Shown here in pieces: positions 53,605-63,005 of a stretch of DNA of 64,000 nt. The position numbers and the translations under genes are program-made. Below the pieces are notes generated by a model. It worked only from the letters and a program-made list of their open reading frames with translations, ran no database searches and was not told the DNA's origin. The stretch lies in assembly GCF_900142805.1 (NCBI RefSeq), contig NZ_FRCF01000002.1, forward strand, positions 839,651 to 903,650. The letters run 5' to 3'. Position 1 is the stretch's first letter. The number at the start of each line of letters is the position of its first letter. This DNA comes from Lacicoccus alkaliphilus DSM 16010. Lineage in GTDB: Bacteria > Bacillota > Bacilli > Staphylococcales > Salinicoccaceae.

Positions 53605-54642
53605 TCATTCCGCCTTGTTCACTGTATCGATGATGCCGTTGAGGTAAGCGGCACCGAGTGCACGGTCGTAAAGACCGTAGCCCGGACGTCCCGTCTCGCC
53701 CCAGATCATGCGGCCGTGGTCCGGACGGATCGGTGCGTCAACGCCCGCCTGAATCAGCGCATCAACGATGCCCACCATATCGAGCGACCCGTCATGGATG
53801 GAATGCGATGTTTCCTGGAAGGATAAGTCCCCCGTCCATTTCACGTTCCTTGCATGGACGAAATGGATGCGCTCTTTAGCGAGTTCGATGATTTCAAACA
53901 GGTCATTATCCGGGCTTGCACCGTAGGAACCGGTGCAGAACGTGATGCCGTTATGCCTGCTCGGTACCGCTTCAAACAGCTGACGTAAAGCTCTAGCACC
54001 CGTGATGATGCGCGGCAGTCCGAAGATGCCCCATGGCGGATCGTCCGGATGGATGGCCATCAGCACGTCTTCCTCTTCAGCCACCGGAATGATCCGTTCA
54101 AGGAAGTAGACCAGGTTTTCAAACAGTTGTTCTTCACTGATTTCCTGATAGGCATCGATGATTTCCTTCAAGTCATCCGTCTGATAGGACAGGTCCCACC
54201 CCGGCAATGTCAGTTCGCCGCTCAGCGGGTCGATGTTTTTGACCGTCGCTTCGTCATATTTCAGTGAATTCGATCCATCGTCCAAAGGTGCGGCAAGCTC
54301 GGTGCGCGTCCAGTCGAAGACCGGCATGAAGTTATAACAAACCGTCTTGATGCCCGCTTTCGACAAGTTGCGGATCGTCTCCTTGTAGTTTTCAATCAGT
54401 TCGTCGCGCCGTCCGCGCCCCATCTTGATGTCCTCATGCACCGGGACCGATTCGATGACATTCAACTTCATGCCATGTGTCGCGATCTGATCCCTCAATT
54501 TCAAGATCTCTTCATACGGCCACACTTCCCCTGCAGGAATGTCATAGATTGCCGAGACGATCCCTTTCATCTGCGGGATCTGGCGTATATATTCAAGTGT
54601 CACAGGGTCGTCGTTGCCGTACCATCTGAAGCTCATTTCCAT
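53605..54642 (-). CDS. uxuA: Mannonate dehydratase
   Basis: 345 residues, normal length. Family marks are the opening MSFRWYGNDDPVTLEYIRQI, YDIPAGEVW, CYNFMPVFDWTRT, MAIHPDDPPW, TFCTGSYGASPDNDL and HARNVK, then RPDHGRMIWGE near the end. The His/Cys/Asp metal ligands in MAIHPDDP, CTGSYG and DHGR are present. It dehydrates D-mannonate to 2-keto-3-deoxygluconate. It is the last gene of the leftward TRAP-uxaC-uxuA unit. Confidence 0.95.
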   Translation of the reverse strand: MEMSFRWYGNDDPVTLEYIRQIPQMKGIVSAIYDIPAGEVWPYEEILKLRDQIATHGMKLNVIESVPVHEDIKMGRGRRDELIENYKETIRNLSKAGIKTVCYNFMPVFDWTRTELAAPLDDGSNSLKYDEATVKNIDPLSGELTLPGWDLSYQTDDLKEIIDAYQEISEEQLFENLVYFLERIIPVAEEEDVLMAIHPDDPPWGIFGLPRIITGARALRQLFEAVPSRHNGITFCTGSYGASPDNDLFEIIELAKERIHFVHARNVKWTGDLSFQETSHSIHDGSLDMVGIVDALIQAGVDAPIRPDHGRMIWGETGRPGYGLYDRALGAAYLNGIIDTVNKAE

Positions 54643-54657
54643 TGATATCTCTCCTCC

Positions 54658-56055
54658 TCAGCCTTCCAGGCCGAAGTAATTTTTCGCATTTAAATAGCAG
54701 ATGTCTTCCACATACGCTTTCAAAAGATCCTCATCGCTGGGGATCATGCCCTGCTCCACCCACTGCCCGAGCAGCTCACAGAGTATCCTTCTGAAGTATT
54801 CGTGGCGCACGAAGCTCAGCATGCTCCTGGAATCCGTCAGCATGCCGATGAATGTCTTGAATGCACCGGCATTCGCGAGCGTCTTCATCTGGTCCATCAT
54901 GCCGTCATGGTTGTCGTTGAACCACCATGCGGTGCCGAACTGCACTTTGCCTTCCACCCCGCCGGACTGGAAGTTGCCTGCCATCGTCGCCATGATGATG
55001 TTGTCCCTCGGGTTCAATGTGTACAAAATCGTCTTCGGCAGTTCATCGGTTTTGTCGACCGCATCGAGGAACCGGCTCAAAGGCTGTGCTACCAGTCCGT
55101 CATTGATGGAATCGAATCCGCTGTCCGGACCGGTGCGCTTGAACATCCTTGAGTTGTTGTTCCTGAGCGGCCCGATATGCAGCTGCATCGCCCAGCCGTA
55201 TGCATGATACCGCTTCGCAAGATGCACGAGCGTATACGTCTTGAACTGTGCGACTTCCTTCTCACTCACGGCACCGCCGCCGAGCACTTTTTCAAATATA
55301 ACAGCCGCCTCATCAATCGACGCTGCCTCATAAAACATCTCATTGATGCCGTGGTCGGACGCCCGGCAGCCATGGGCATCGAAGTATTCAAGCCGCTTAT
55401 CCAGCGCCTCCAGAAACTGCTCGTAACTGTCCACGTCCACACCCGACGCAGACGCCAACTTACCAAGCCATTCACCATAATCTTCCGCATCGATCGCCAA
55501 TGCCTTATCCGGACGGAATGATGGCGAGACCTTCACATCGAACGTCTCGTCTTCCGCAAGCAGCTTGTGGTACTTCAAGTCATCCGCAGGATCGTCCGTC
55601 GTACCGAGGAACTCGACATTCAAGTGCTTCAGGATGCTTCTCGGCTTCATGTCCTCATCCGAAAGCATCCGGTTCGTCTGCTCAAAAATGCCGTCCGCCG
55701 TTTTCGGGGAAAGGAATTCATCAATGCCGAAAAAGTGCTTCAGCTCGAGCTGCGTCCAGTGCAGCAGCTGGTTGCCGAAGAGCTTGGGCAGTGTCTCGGC
55801 GAATGCGTCGAACTTCTCCTTTTCATCCGCATCGCCCGTGATCTTCTCCTCTTCGATGCCTGCCGCCCGCATGGCGCGCCATTTGTAATGGTCGCCGCCG
55901 AGCCATACGTCGGTGATGGAGGCATAGTTTTCATTTTCATAAATTTCTTTCGGATCCAGATGATTATGGTAGTCGATGATCGGCATGTCTTTGGCCACAT
56001 CGTGGTATAACCATTTCGCCGTCTCTGTCGTGAGCAGGAAATCCTTATCTATCAT
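54658..56055 (-). CDS. uxaC: Uronate (glucuronate) isomerase
   Basis: 465 residues from the ATG at 56055 (AGGAGAGATACA upstream). UxaC marks are DYHNHLDPKEI with the metal His pair, DVWLGGDHYKWRAMRAAG, LLHWTQLELKHFFGI, STTDDP-type GTTDDPADDL, SFRPDKAL and QLHIGPLRNNNSRMF. It isomerises glucuronate to fructuronate (and galacturonate to tagaturonate). It lies 15 bases before uxuA and 26 bases after the DctM stop. Confidence 0.95.
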   Translation of the reverse strand: MIDKDFLLTTETAKWLYHDVAKDMPIIDYHNHLDPKEIYENENYASITDVWLGGDHYKWRAMRAAGIEEEKITGDADEKEKFDAFAETLPKLFGNQLLHWTQLELKHFFGIDEFLSPKTADGIFEQTNRMLSDEDMKPRSILKHLNVEFLGTTDDPADDLKYHKLLAEDETFDVKVSPSFRPDKALAIDAEDYGEWLGKLASASGVDVDSYEQFLEALDKRLEYFDAHGCRASDHGINEMFYEAASIDEAAVIFEKVLGGGAVSEKEVAQFKTYTLVHLAKRYHAYGWAMQLHIGPLRNNNSRMFKRTGPDSGFDSINDGLVAQPLSRFLDAVDKTDELPKTILYTLNPRDNIIMATMAGNFQSGGVEGKVQFGTAWWFNDNHDGMMDQMKTLANAGAFKTFIGMLTDSRSMLSFVRHEYFRRILCELLGQWVEQGMIPSDEDLLKAYVEDICYLNAKNYFGLEG

Positions 56056-56081
56056 TGTATCTCTCCTAATTGTCATTTATA

Positions 56082-57386
56082 TCAGCTGAGGCCCAGCAGG
56101 TTCGGTAAGAACATGCTGAACCAGGGTACGAATGTGATGACCAGCAGCATGATGATCAATGCGATGAAGAAAGGCAGCAGCATCGGAATCACCTTCTCCA
56201 CCCGGATGTTTGCGACACTCGCTCCGACGAAGAGTGCCGAGCCGACTGGCGGGGTGATGTTGCCGATGCACAGGTTGAACGTCATGATGATGCCGAAGTG
56301 GATCGGGTCGATGCCCATATCCATCGCGATCGGCAGGAATATCGGCGTGAAGATCAGCACCGCCGGCGTGATGTCCATGAATGTGCCGATGGCGAGCAGG
56401 AAGACCGTCATCAGCAGCAGGATGAATATCGGGTTTTCCGTGATGCCGAGCAGCCCTTCGCTCATCGCCGCCGGCAGTCCCGTATAGGACATGACGAGCG
56501 AGAACAGGCCGGATGCCGTGATCAGAAGCAGGATCATGCCGGTGATCTCCACCGTCTCCTTCATGATCAGCGGGAAGTCTTTGAACTTCAGGCTCTTATA
56601 GATGATGGACAGGACGGTCGCGTAGATGACGGCGATCGCCGCACCTTCGGTCGCCGTGAATATCCCGGCAACAATGCCGCCGATCACAATGATGATCAGA
56701 AAGAGGCTCGGAATGGCTTCGATCGTGAGGAAGCCCTTATCCCGCCATGAAATCCGATCCGCCACCGGGTATTTATATTTCTTTGCATAAATGTAGGCGA
56801 TGATCATCGTCGTGAGGCCCCACAGTATGCCCGGTATGTAGCCTGCGATGAAGAGCGCCGCGATGGACGTCCCGCCGCTCACGAGCGAGTAGACGATGAG
56901 TATCGTCGTCGGCGGGATGATCAGGCCGGCCGGCGCGGAGGCGATATTGACGGCAGCGGAATACTTCTTATCATATCCGCTGTTGGTCTGCATCGGCCCC
57001 ATGATGCGCCCCATCGCCGCAGCAGATGCCACACTCGAGCCCGCAATCGAACCGAAGAGCATGTTGCCGACGACATTCGTGTGCGCAAGCGATCCCGGCA
57101 TCCTGCCGACGAGCACTTTTGCGAAGTTGATCAAGCGGAAGGCGATGCCGCCGTTGTTCATGATGATCCCGGCCAGGACGAATAAAGGGATCGCAAGCAT
57201 CGTGAAGCTGTCCATTTCGGTGACGAGGCGCTGGGCCCCGGTCAGCACCGTCGTATCAAACGGCAGTATGAGCATCAGCGTGAACAATGAACTGAGCAGG
57301 ATGGCGATCGCGATCGGAAACCCGATCACGAGGAATAGGAGCAGCAGCCCGAAAATCATGATGCCTGCCAATACGGTTGTACTCAT
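56082..57386 (-). CDS. TRAP transporter large permease (DctM type), uronate set
   Basis: 434 residues. Marks are MNNGGIAFRLINFAKVLVG, GSIAGSSVASAAAMGRIMGP, SAPAGLIIPPTTILIVYS and NLCIGNITPPVGSALFVG, the branch with PTTILIVY often linked to sugar-acid uptake. Its start overlaps the end of the DctQ gene by 4 bases. Gene order with uxaC and uxuA suggests hexuronate as substrate. Confidence 0.93.
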   Translation of the reverse strand: MSTTVLAGIMIFGLLLLFLVIGFPIAIAILLSSLFTLMLILPFDTTVLTGAQRLVTEMDSFTMLAIPLFVLAGIIMNNGGIAFRLINFAKVLVGRMPGSLAHTNVVGNMLFGSIAGSSVASAAAMGRIMGPMQTNSGYDKKYSAAVNIASAPAGLIIPPTTILIVYSLVSGGTSIAALFIAGYIPGILWGLTTMIIAYIYAKKYKYPVADRISWRDKGFLTIEAIPSLFLIIIVIGGIVAGIFTATEGAAIAVIYATVLSIIYKSLKFKDFPLIMKETVEITGMILLLITASGLFSLVMSYTGLPAAMSEGLLGITENPIFILLLMTVFLLAIGTFMDITPAVLIFTPIFLPIAMDMGIDPIHFGIIMTFNLCIGNITPPVGSALFVGASVANIRVEKVIPMLLPFFIALIIMLLVITFVPWFSMFLPNLLGLS

Positions 57387-57883
57387 ACGCTTGTCACATC
57401 CTCTTCTTCTGTCATCGCGGTGCGCTCGATCGTCATGATGTTATATACGGTATAGAATAAAATGATCACGCCCGACACGGGGAGTGCCGAGTAGACGAAG
57501 CCCATGGAGATGCCCGTCGCCGGCGCAATCTGCGGGATCGTCAGCATCGTTATCCTGATGCCGCCGTAGATGAAGACGACGATCGCTGTCAGAAGCACGG
57601 CGAACTGCGCCAGGTATGTCAGGAACAGCTGCACTTTCCATGGGAACTTTTCACGTATGAATAAAATCGTAATATGCTTATTCTGTCCGAATACATAGGC
57701 GGCACCGAGCAGCGTGAACCAGATCAGGGTGTATCTGATGATCTCTTCACTGAGCGTACTCGGGTCGTTCAGTATGTATCTCGCGATGACCTGCCACACC
57801 GCAAGGAGCGTCATGGCAACGATCGCGATACTCGCAAAACCGAGGATCACTTTGTCCACGGTCAGTTTAATTTGCTTCATCAT
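57383..57883 (-). CDS. TRAP transporter small permease (DctQ type), uronate set
   Basis: 166 residues from the ATG at 57883, with the next codon also ATG (57880); AGGGGGGAAG is upstream and spacing slightly favours the second. Four membrane segments and the marks WQVIARYILNDPSTLSEEIIRY and NKHITILFI are present. It overlaps the dctP gene end by 17 bases and the dctM start by 4, so the three subunits are translationally coupled. Confidence 0.9.
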   Translation of the reverse strand: MMKQIKLTVDKVILGFASIAIVAMTLLAVWQVIARYILNDPSTLSEEIIRYTLIWFTLLGAAYVFGQNKHITILFIREKFPWKVQLFLTYLAQFAVLLTAIVVFIYGGIRITMLTIPQIAPATGISMGFVYSALPVSGVIILFYTVYNIMTIERTAMTEEEDVTSV

Positions 57884-58874
57884 CTTCCCCCCTGAACATT
57901 TCATAGATCGGTGCCATCGTTTCATCCTGCTTCATCTCTTCGTGAAGCGGTTGGGATGCTTCGATGAATGAGGACTTGTCGACTTCCCTGAACTCGACAC
58001 CCATTTCATTCTGGGCGACGTCTTCCGCTTCACGCGTCGCCTCAGCCCACACCACTTCGTGGAATTCGTTCGCAGAATCCGACGCGTCATAGATGATTTC
58101 ACGGTGTTCATCCGACATCTCATCGAGAAGTGCCTTGTTCATGATGAACATATCCGGTACGACCGTGTGCTCGGTATAGATCCAGTAATCCGCCACTTCA
58201 CCGTGACGGCTGCTCACAAGTGAAGTCAAGTTGTTCTCTGCAGCATCGATGATGCCCGACTGCAGTGCAGTATAGACTTCACCGTAGCCCATCGGCGTCG
58301 CCGTACCTCCGAGTGCCTCGATCATATTGACGCTCGCAGCACTCGGCTGAACACGCACCTTGAGGCCTGCCATATCATCCGTACTCTCGACCACACGGTC
58401 AGCGGTGTACAGGCTGCGCATGCCGGCATCGAAGTAAGTCAAGCCGACGAACCCGATGTCTTCTGAAGACTGATAAAGGACGTTCGCAATTTCCGGATCA
58501 TTCATCTTCTCTTTGAATTCGTCCTCTGACTCAAACAGATAAGGCAGGTTGAAGATCGAATACTCCGGACGGAAACTTTCCAGTGCTGCAGCACTGACCT
58601 TCGTCGCATCCACCGCACCCGTCTGCGTCAGCTCGATCACTTCCCTCTCGCTGCCGAGCTGCTCATTGGCGTAGATTGTGACCTGCATGTCACCGTCGGA
58701 ATTGGTTTCGACTTCTTCCTTGAAGTGCTCTAAAGACGCATGGACCGGATGGTCTGTCGCATGGTTGTGCGCAAGCGTGATATCATGCCTGTCCGCATCC
58801 CCCGCCGTACTGTCGGTGCAAGCGCCGAGAAACAATATGAAGACGCTTACAAAAACTATATAATATCTCATCAT
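57867..58874 (-). CDS. TRAP transporter substrate-binding lipoprotein (DctP type), uronate set
   Basis: 335 residues from the ATG at 58874 (AGGAG 9 bases upstream). The signal ends in a lipobox LGAC (Cys about residue 18). Marks are LAHNHATDHPVHASLEHF, YANEQLGSEREVIELTQTG, GLKVRVQPSAASVNMIEALGGTATPM and YTALQSGIIDAAENN, matching the glucuronate/hexuronate-type binding proteins. It is the first gene of the leftward unit dctP-dctQ-dctM-uxaC-uxuA. A TTCAA-A-TTGAA palindrome at 58937-58947 in the upstream region may be an operator. Confidence 0.93.
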   Translation of the reverse strand: MMRYYIVFVSVFILFLGACTDSTAGDADRHDITLAHNHATDHPVHASLEHFKEEVETNSDGDMQVTIYANEQLGSEREVIELTQTGAVDATKVSAAALESFRPEYSIFNLPYLFESEDEFKEKMNDPEIANVLYQSSEDIGFVGLTYFDAGMRSLYTADRVVESTDDMAGLKVRVQPSAASVNMIEALGGTATPMGYGEVYTALQSGIIDAAENNLTSLVSSRHGEVADYWIYTEHTVVPDMFIMNKALLDEMSDEHREIIYDASDSANEFHEVVWAEATREAEDVAQNEMGVEFREVDKSSFIEASQPLHEEMKQDETMAPIYEMFRGEDDEAN

Positions 58875-59049
58875 ATTCAAAAACTCCTGTAATTTTAATA
58901 GTTTAATGGTACAACTAATTATATTTAAAAGCAATGTTCAAATTGAAAACATTTGTTATATTTAGTTTTTTTAATAAACTATGTGGGATCATACAAGAAT
59001 ACATAACGAAGACGCAAAATTTTACATGATACAGCCCACTGAAAAAAAT

Positions 59050-59075
59050 CCCCTGCAGCCTTACGGTCTGCAGAG
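59050..59075 (-). terminator. Terminator of the second acyltransferase gene
   Basis: CCCCTGCAG / CTGCAGAG arms (one G-T type mismatch) with a 10-base loop are followed on the minus strand by ATTTTTTT. Confidence 0.75.
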
Positions 59076-59109
59076 AATTTAAACTGAAATCCACAACAAA
59101 AACAATCTC

Positions 59110-61113
59110 TCACTCCTCAAAATACTCCAGCGCTTTCTCAATCTCCTCGCCCACAAACGGCGCGAGCGTTTCCGAGTAGGTCTTCGTGATATGATGGTCA
59201 TCCCTGTACACGAGGACATTGCCGATGATGGGTTTACAGACATCGTCTTCACAGAATTTATCGGTCAAATCGGCATAGTAGACGTTGCTCAGATCGAGCT
59301 GATCGATCTCGTCCGTGAAGTCTTCGAGATCATTTTCCAGATAACAGCCTTCGTTGTCCTCGCCGTATTGCTCTACACAGCCGGGGATGTCATATTCGAC
59401 CCTTGGATTATCCTTGATGGCGAAAACCTTCACACCTTCTTCTTCAAGCTCGGCCCATTTCTCTGCATAGCCTTCAGGAAGACCCTCCCATTCTGTGGCA
59501 TCGGCCGTCGTGAACACAAGATCCGGTTGCTCCTCCACCAATTCCTTCGTCACATTCCCGACCCACTCTTCGCATGTCCTCTGGGCAGCGGGTGTGGTCA
59601 TCAAGTAAGACTCGGCAGAGAACCTGCAGACGCTCTTGGTGTAATTCACTATTCTCGTGTTGCTTTCCTGTGCATAGACTTCCAGAGCAGGCAGCCAGTG
59701 GGTGCTGTGGGAACCTCCGACCAGGGCGATCGTCCGGTCCGGATTTTCCGTCTCCCCGTATTCACACTGGATGACATCCGACTTCTCCACGTGCTGGTGG
59801 CATCCGTCGGCATAGCTTCTCGGCAGGTCATCTTTCACATGTATCAGCTGAGGCAGATAATCAACATCGGGATCCGCTTCGACGCCGGGCGCAAACACCA
59901 TTGCGCCTGGATGATCGCCGGGATCACTGTAGGCCGCACTCGCGACACCGTTTTGCAGTTCATTGATATGGTGATTCCATACACCGGCTAAAATGATGAT
60001 TGGGGAGGCGATGCCGACGAGCAGCAATGCCGTTTTGGGCTTGGACATCACCTTCCTGTCCCTGATCGGCTTTTCGACGATATGGGTGGTGAGATATGAA
60101 AGCACAACCGCAATCAAAATGATCGAGACCCCGTCCACTATCGATGCGGACGCATTTCCTGTAATGTTGTAGTACAGTATCAGCAAAGGCCAGTGCCACA
60201 AATAAAAACCATATGATATACTGCCGAATTTCACTAAAGGCTTTGAACCGAGTATTTGATACACACTGAGTTTACCGCCATTATTCCCCGCCAGCAGTAT
60301 CAGCACCGCCGAGGCCACCGGCCACAGTGCGGCATACCCCGGGAAGACGGTGGACACCTGAAGTATCAATCCGCAGCTGATGAGTCCGATGAAACCGATC
60401 CATCCGAAGATGAAGCTCATCGATTTATTCAAAACGATGTTGCCGATGACCAGGAATAAGATCCCGCCGGTCGCAAATTCCCACACCCTGGCGAAAGTAT
60501 CAAAGTATGCCCATGGCTGATTGACGGTGGTGATATAGACCGAGTAGCCGAAGGATGCGATGAACATCGTAATCAATATGATGAATAGTGACTTGCGGGG
60601 CGCAATGTTCAGCCGCTTTGCGATGAAGACCGCAATGATCAGCACCGCCGTCCAGATCATGTAAAACTGGAACTGTGTACTCATCGCCCAGAAATGCTGG
60701 ACGGGGCTCGCGACATTGTTCTGCGCCAGATAATCCACCGAGTTGAAGGCAAGCATCCAGTTCTCAACATAGAATAATGCGGCAATGATTTCCCTGACGG
60801 TGCCTGCCCATTGCGACTGGGGCAGAAACAAAAAGCTCGTGACGAGAATGAACAATAATACCGTAAAAGCGGTTGGAAACAGCCGCTTCCCGAGCTTCAG
60901 CAGATAGCCGGTGACATCGATGCCGCCTGTGCGTTCATACATACCGAGTAAAGAAGCGGTGATCAGAAATCCTGAAACGACAAAGAACACATCCACGCCG
61001 CCGGAGACGTTGCCGAGCCATATGTGGTAGATCGCAATCAGGATCGCAGCGACCGCCCGTACCCCTTCTATCTCCGGCCTGTACTTCCTTTCCGGCACTT
61101 TATATAAATCCAT
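59110..61113 (-). CDS. Membrane acyltransferase with C-terminal SGNH domain (OatA-like), copy 2
   Basis: 667 residues, exactly the length of copy 1 at 46323-48326, with the same start context. The two proteins differ at only a few dozen positions, concentrated in the SGNH half and in short patches of the membrane domain (for example SFLFLPQSQWAGTVREI against SFLWLPQSQWSDTLREI). Catalytic motifs GGSHSTHW and RDDHHIT are shared. O-acetylation of a cell-wall polymer is the probable role of both. An IS21 element lies 150 bases upstream of its start. Confidence 0.9.
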   Translation of the reverse strand: MDLYKVPERKYRPEIEGVRAVAAILIAIYHIWLGNVSGGVDVFFVVSGFLITASLLGMYERTGGIDVTGYLLKLGKRLFPTAFTVLLFILVTSFLFLPQSQWAGTVREIIAALFYVENWMLAFNSVDYLAQNNVASPVQHFWAMSTQFQFYMIWTAVLIIAVFIAKRLNIAPRKSLFIILITMFIASFGYSVYITTVNQPWAYFDTFARVWEFATGGILFLVIGNIVLNKSMSFIFGWIGFIGLISCGLILQVSTVFPGYAALWPVASAVLILLAGNNGGKLSVYQILGSKPLVKFGSISYGFYLWHWPLLILYYNITGNASASIVDGVSIILIAVVLSYLTTHIVEKPIRDRKVMSKPKTALLLVGIASPIIILAGVWNHHINELQNGVASAAYSDPGDHPGAMVFAPGVEADPDVDYLPQLIHVKDDLPRSYADGCHQHVEKSDVIQCEYGETENPDRTIALVGGSHSTHWLPALEVYAQESNTRIVNYTKSVCRFSAESYLMTTPAAQRTCEEWVGNVTKELVEEQPDLVFTTADATEWEGLPEGYAEKWAELEEEGVKVFAIKDNPRVEYDIPGCVEQYGEDNEGCYLENDLEDFTDEIDQLDLSNVYYADLTDKFCEDDVCKPIIGNVLVYRDDHHITKTYSETLAPFVGEEIEKALEYFEE

Positions 61114-61264
61114 TACTCCCCCTCCATCCCCTGTTATGTAGATAAACACTTCGAAGCGGTTTAAGTATTTTTGACAGGTCTCAGAAGTTTATATAATTAT
61201 GGAATTATTCATGCCATCGGCACAAACAATTGGGAGAGCGGAAAATCATCATTGTGTAATAGAT
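59110..61264. repeat. Long direct repeat, copy 2
   Basis: Partner of 46323-48478. Homology with copy 1 runs upstream through GTAATAGATT and stops exactly where the IS21 element begins, so the element inserted into the duplicated segment after, or at, its boundary. Confidence 0.85.
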
Positions 61265-61282
61265 TGCTTACGGCGCTCTAAT

Positions 61283-61353
61283 GTTACCACTGCGTCGGAG
61301 CTTTTGATACCACCCGAATCGCACACCATGTTACCACCTGAATCGGACCAGAT
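61283..61353 (+). repeat. Three tandem transposase-binding repeats at the IS left end
   Basis: Repeats starting at 61283 (GTTACCACTGCGTCGGA), 61306 (GATACCACCCGAATCGCA) and 61330 (GTTACCACCTGAATCGGA) are spaced 23 and 24 bases apart. Multiple end repeats of this kind are a hallmark of IS21-family elements. Confidence 0.75.
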
Positions 61354-61426
61354 GTACCCACTTAATCCTCTTTTAGAGGATTGTTTTTTATGTTTAACTT
61401 TTTCAATCTAATTAGTGCTATAAATA

Positions 61427-61454
61427 TTTTATGCCGCATCAAAGCGGCATAAAA
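61427..61454 (+). promoter_or_regulatory. Hairpin in the istA leader
   Basis: TTTTATGCCGC / GCGGCATAAAA is a perfect 11-bp stem with a 6-base loop, 21 bases before istA. It may shield the transposase message from transcripts entering from outside, or act as a weak terminator. Confidence 0.5.
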
Positions 61455-61475
61455 CATTTATGGAGGTGGCAGTCA

Positions 61476-63005
61476 ATGCCCAATTATTTAGAAATTGTCA
61501 GATTGACCGAACTATCGTTCAGTCAAAGAAAAATCAGTGACATGGTCGGTTCCGGTCGGCCGGTCATTAAACGTACCATCGATACTGCGAAACAGCACAA
61601 ACTTACTTATAAGGAGTTGAGTGGCTGGGAGGCCGACCGGATCGATACATTTTTCGGACCCAAGCCGTCGACATCCAGTCAACGGGAGATGCATTACACC
61701 ATGCCGGATTATGCGGCTTTATCCAAGTCGCTCGCTCAACCTGGGGTGACGATGCAGTTACTGTGGGAAGAGTATGTGGATGTCTGTCGGCATAATCATC
61801 AACCATACTATCGTCTGACACAGTTCAAAAAGCACTTTAATGATTATTTAAGCAAGCAGTCGTTTACGCATGTCATGAAACACAAAGCAGGCGAACGTGT
61901 AGAAGTGGATTGGGCCGGCTCAAAAATACGCTGGATCGATCCAGATACCGGGGAAATCATTGATGGTTACCTGTTTGTCGCTGTGCTCCCATTCAGCGGC
62001 TACGGGTTCGCTCTGGGGTGTTATGACATGAAGCAGCCCAGCTGGATCGACGCGCATATTCAGATGTTCGAATACTTCCAGGGGGTGCCGATCGTGACTG
62101 TACCCGACAATTTGAAGACCGGGATTACGAAGCATACCCGGACGATGCTCAAAATCAACAAAACCTATGAATCGATGGCGAACCATTATCACACCATCAT
62201 TTTACCCACCCGGGTCCGTAAACCAAAGGACAAACCATCCGTTGAAAACACTGTGAAGTCGTTGACGACGCACATCATTGCACGCATGCGGAATTATCAA
62301 TGTTTCGGGCTGGATGACTATAATGATTATTTGAGAAAAGAGTTGGATCGTTTCAATCAGAAGCCATTTCAAAAGAAGCCAGGCTCACGGTTCTCCATGT
62401 TTAATGATATGGAGCGTGGTGCGCTACACCCCCTGCCGACGATGCCTTTTGAGTACTGTGAATATAAAACGATCAAGGTTTATAATAATGCCCACATCAG
62501 TTATCAGAAACATCATTATTCTGTACCGTATCAATACATCGGTCAAAGTCTCAAGCTGAAGATTTATGCGAGAAAGATTCAGGTCTGGGATCAAGACCGG
62601 ATGTTATGTGAACATGGTACATTGAGTAAGATGCCGGGTGGCTACACGACAGCGGCTGAGCATTTACCTGAAAATAGTGCGACACATGGTCAGTGGAACA
62701 GCCAGCGCTATTTGAAGTGGGCACGGCACATTGGCCCGAATGTGCATTTAGTCGTCGAAACGATGTTTTCAGACGGTCCGGAACAACGACACTACAAACG
62801 GGTCCATGCATTATTAAAATTGGCAGACACCCATTCAGATTCCGCCCTGAACGATGCCTGCCAACATGCATTGGAACGGTCGGCCACTCCAGGTTATCGA
62901 TTGATCAAACAACTATTGAATACCGGCACGTCCCACTTAAAGTCTAGCACCCCGGAAAGTCCGGAACAATCCTTTTTGAGAGGTGCGGGCTATTATGAGC
63001 AATAA
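61476..63005 (+). CDS. istA: IS21-family transposase IstA
   Basis: 509 residues from the ATG at 61476 (GGAGGTGGCAGTCA upstream). The N-terminal helix-turn-helix (about residues 10-45: LTELSFSQRKISDMVGSGRP) binds the end repeats. The DDE catalytic core has Asp in GERVEVDWAG, Asp in VTVPDNLKTGI and Glu in KDKPSVENTVKS. A C-terminal beta domain follows (ISYQKHHYSVPYQYIGQSL). The full length and intact triad suggest an active transposase, but its partner istB is damaged. Confidence 0.95.
   Translation: MPNYLEIVRLTELSFSQRKISDMVGSGRPVIKRTIDTAKQHKLTYKELSGWEADRIDTFFGPKPSTSSQREMHYTMPDYAALSKSLAQPGVTMQLLWEEYVDVCRHNHQPYYRLTQFKKHFNDYLSKQSFTHVMKHKAGERVEVDWAGSKIRWIDPDTGEIIDGYLFVAVLPFSGYGFALGCYDMKQPSWIDAHIQMFEYFQGVPIVTVPDNLKTGITKHTRTMLKINKTYESMANHYHTIILPTRVRKPKDKPSVENTVKSLTTHIIARMRNYQCFGLDDYNDYLRKELDRFNQKPFQKKPGSRFSMFNDMERGALHPLPTMPFEYCEYKTIKVYNNAHISYQKHHYSVPYQYIGQSLKLKIYARKIQVWDQDRMLCEHGTLSKMPGGYTTAAEHLPENSATHGQWNSQRYLKWARHIGPNVHLVVETMFSDGPEQRHYKRVHALLKLADTHSDSALNDACQHALERSATPGYRLIKQLLNTGTSHLKSSTPESPEQSFLRGAGYYEQ

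Noticed and set aside
46323..61264. Composite transposon formed by the two acyltransferase genes
   Set aside because: The repeats are cellular genes without transposase or terminal repeats; only the right copy has an IS beside it.
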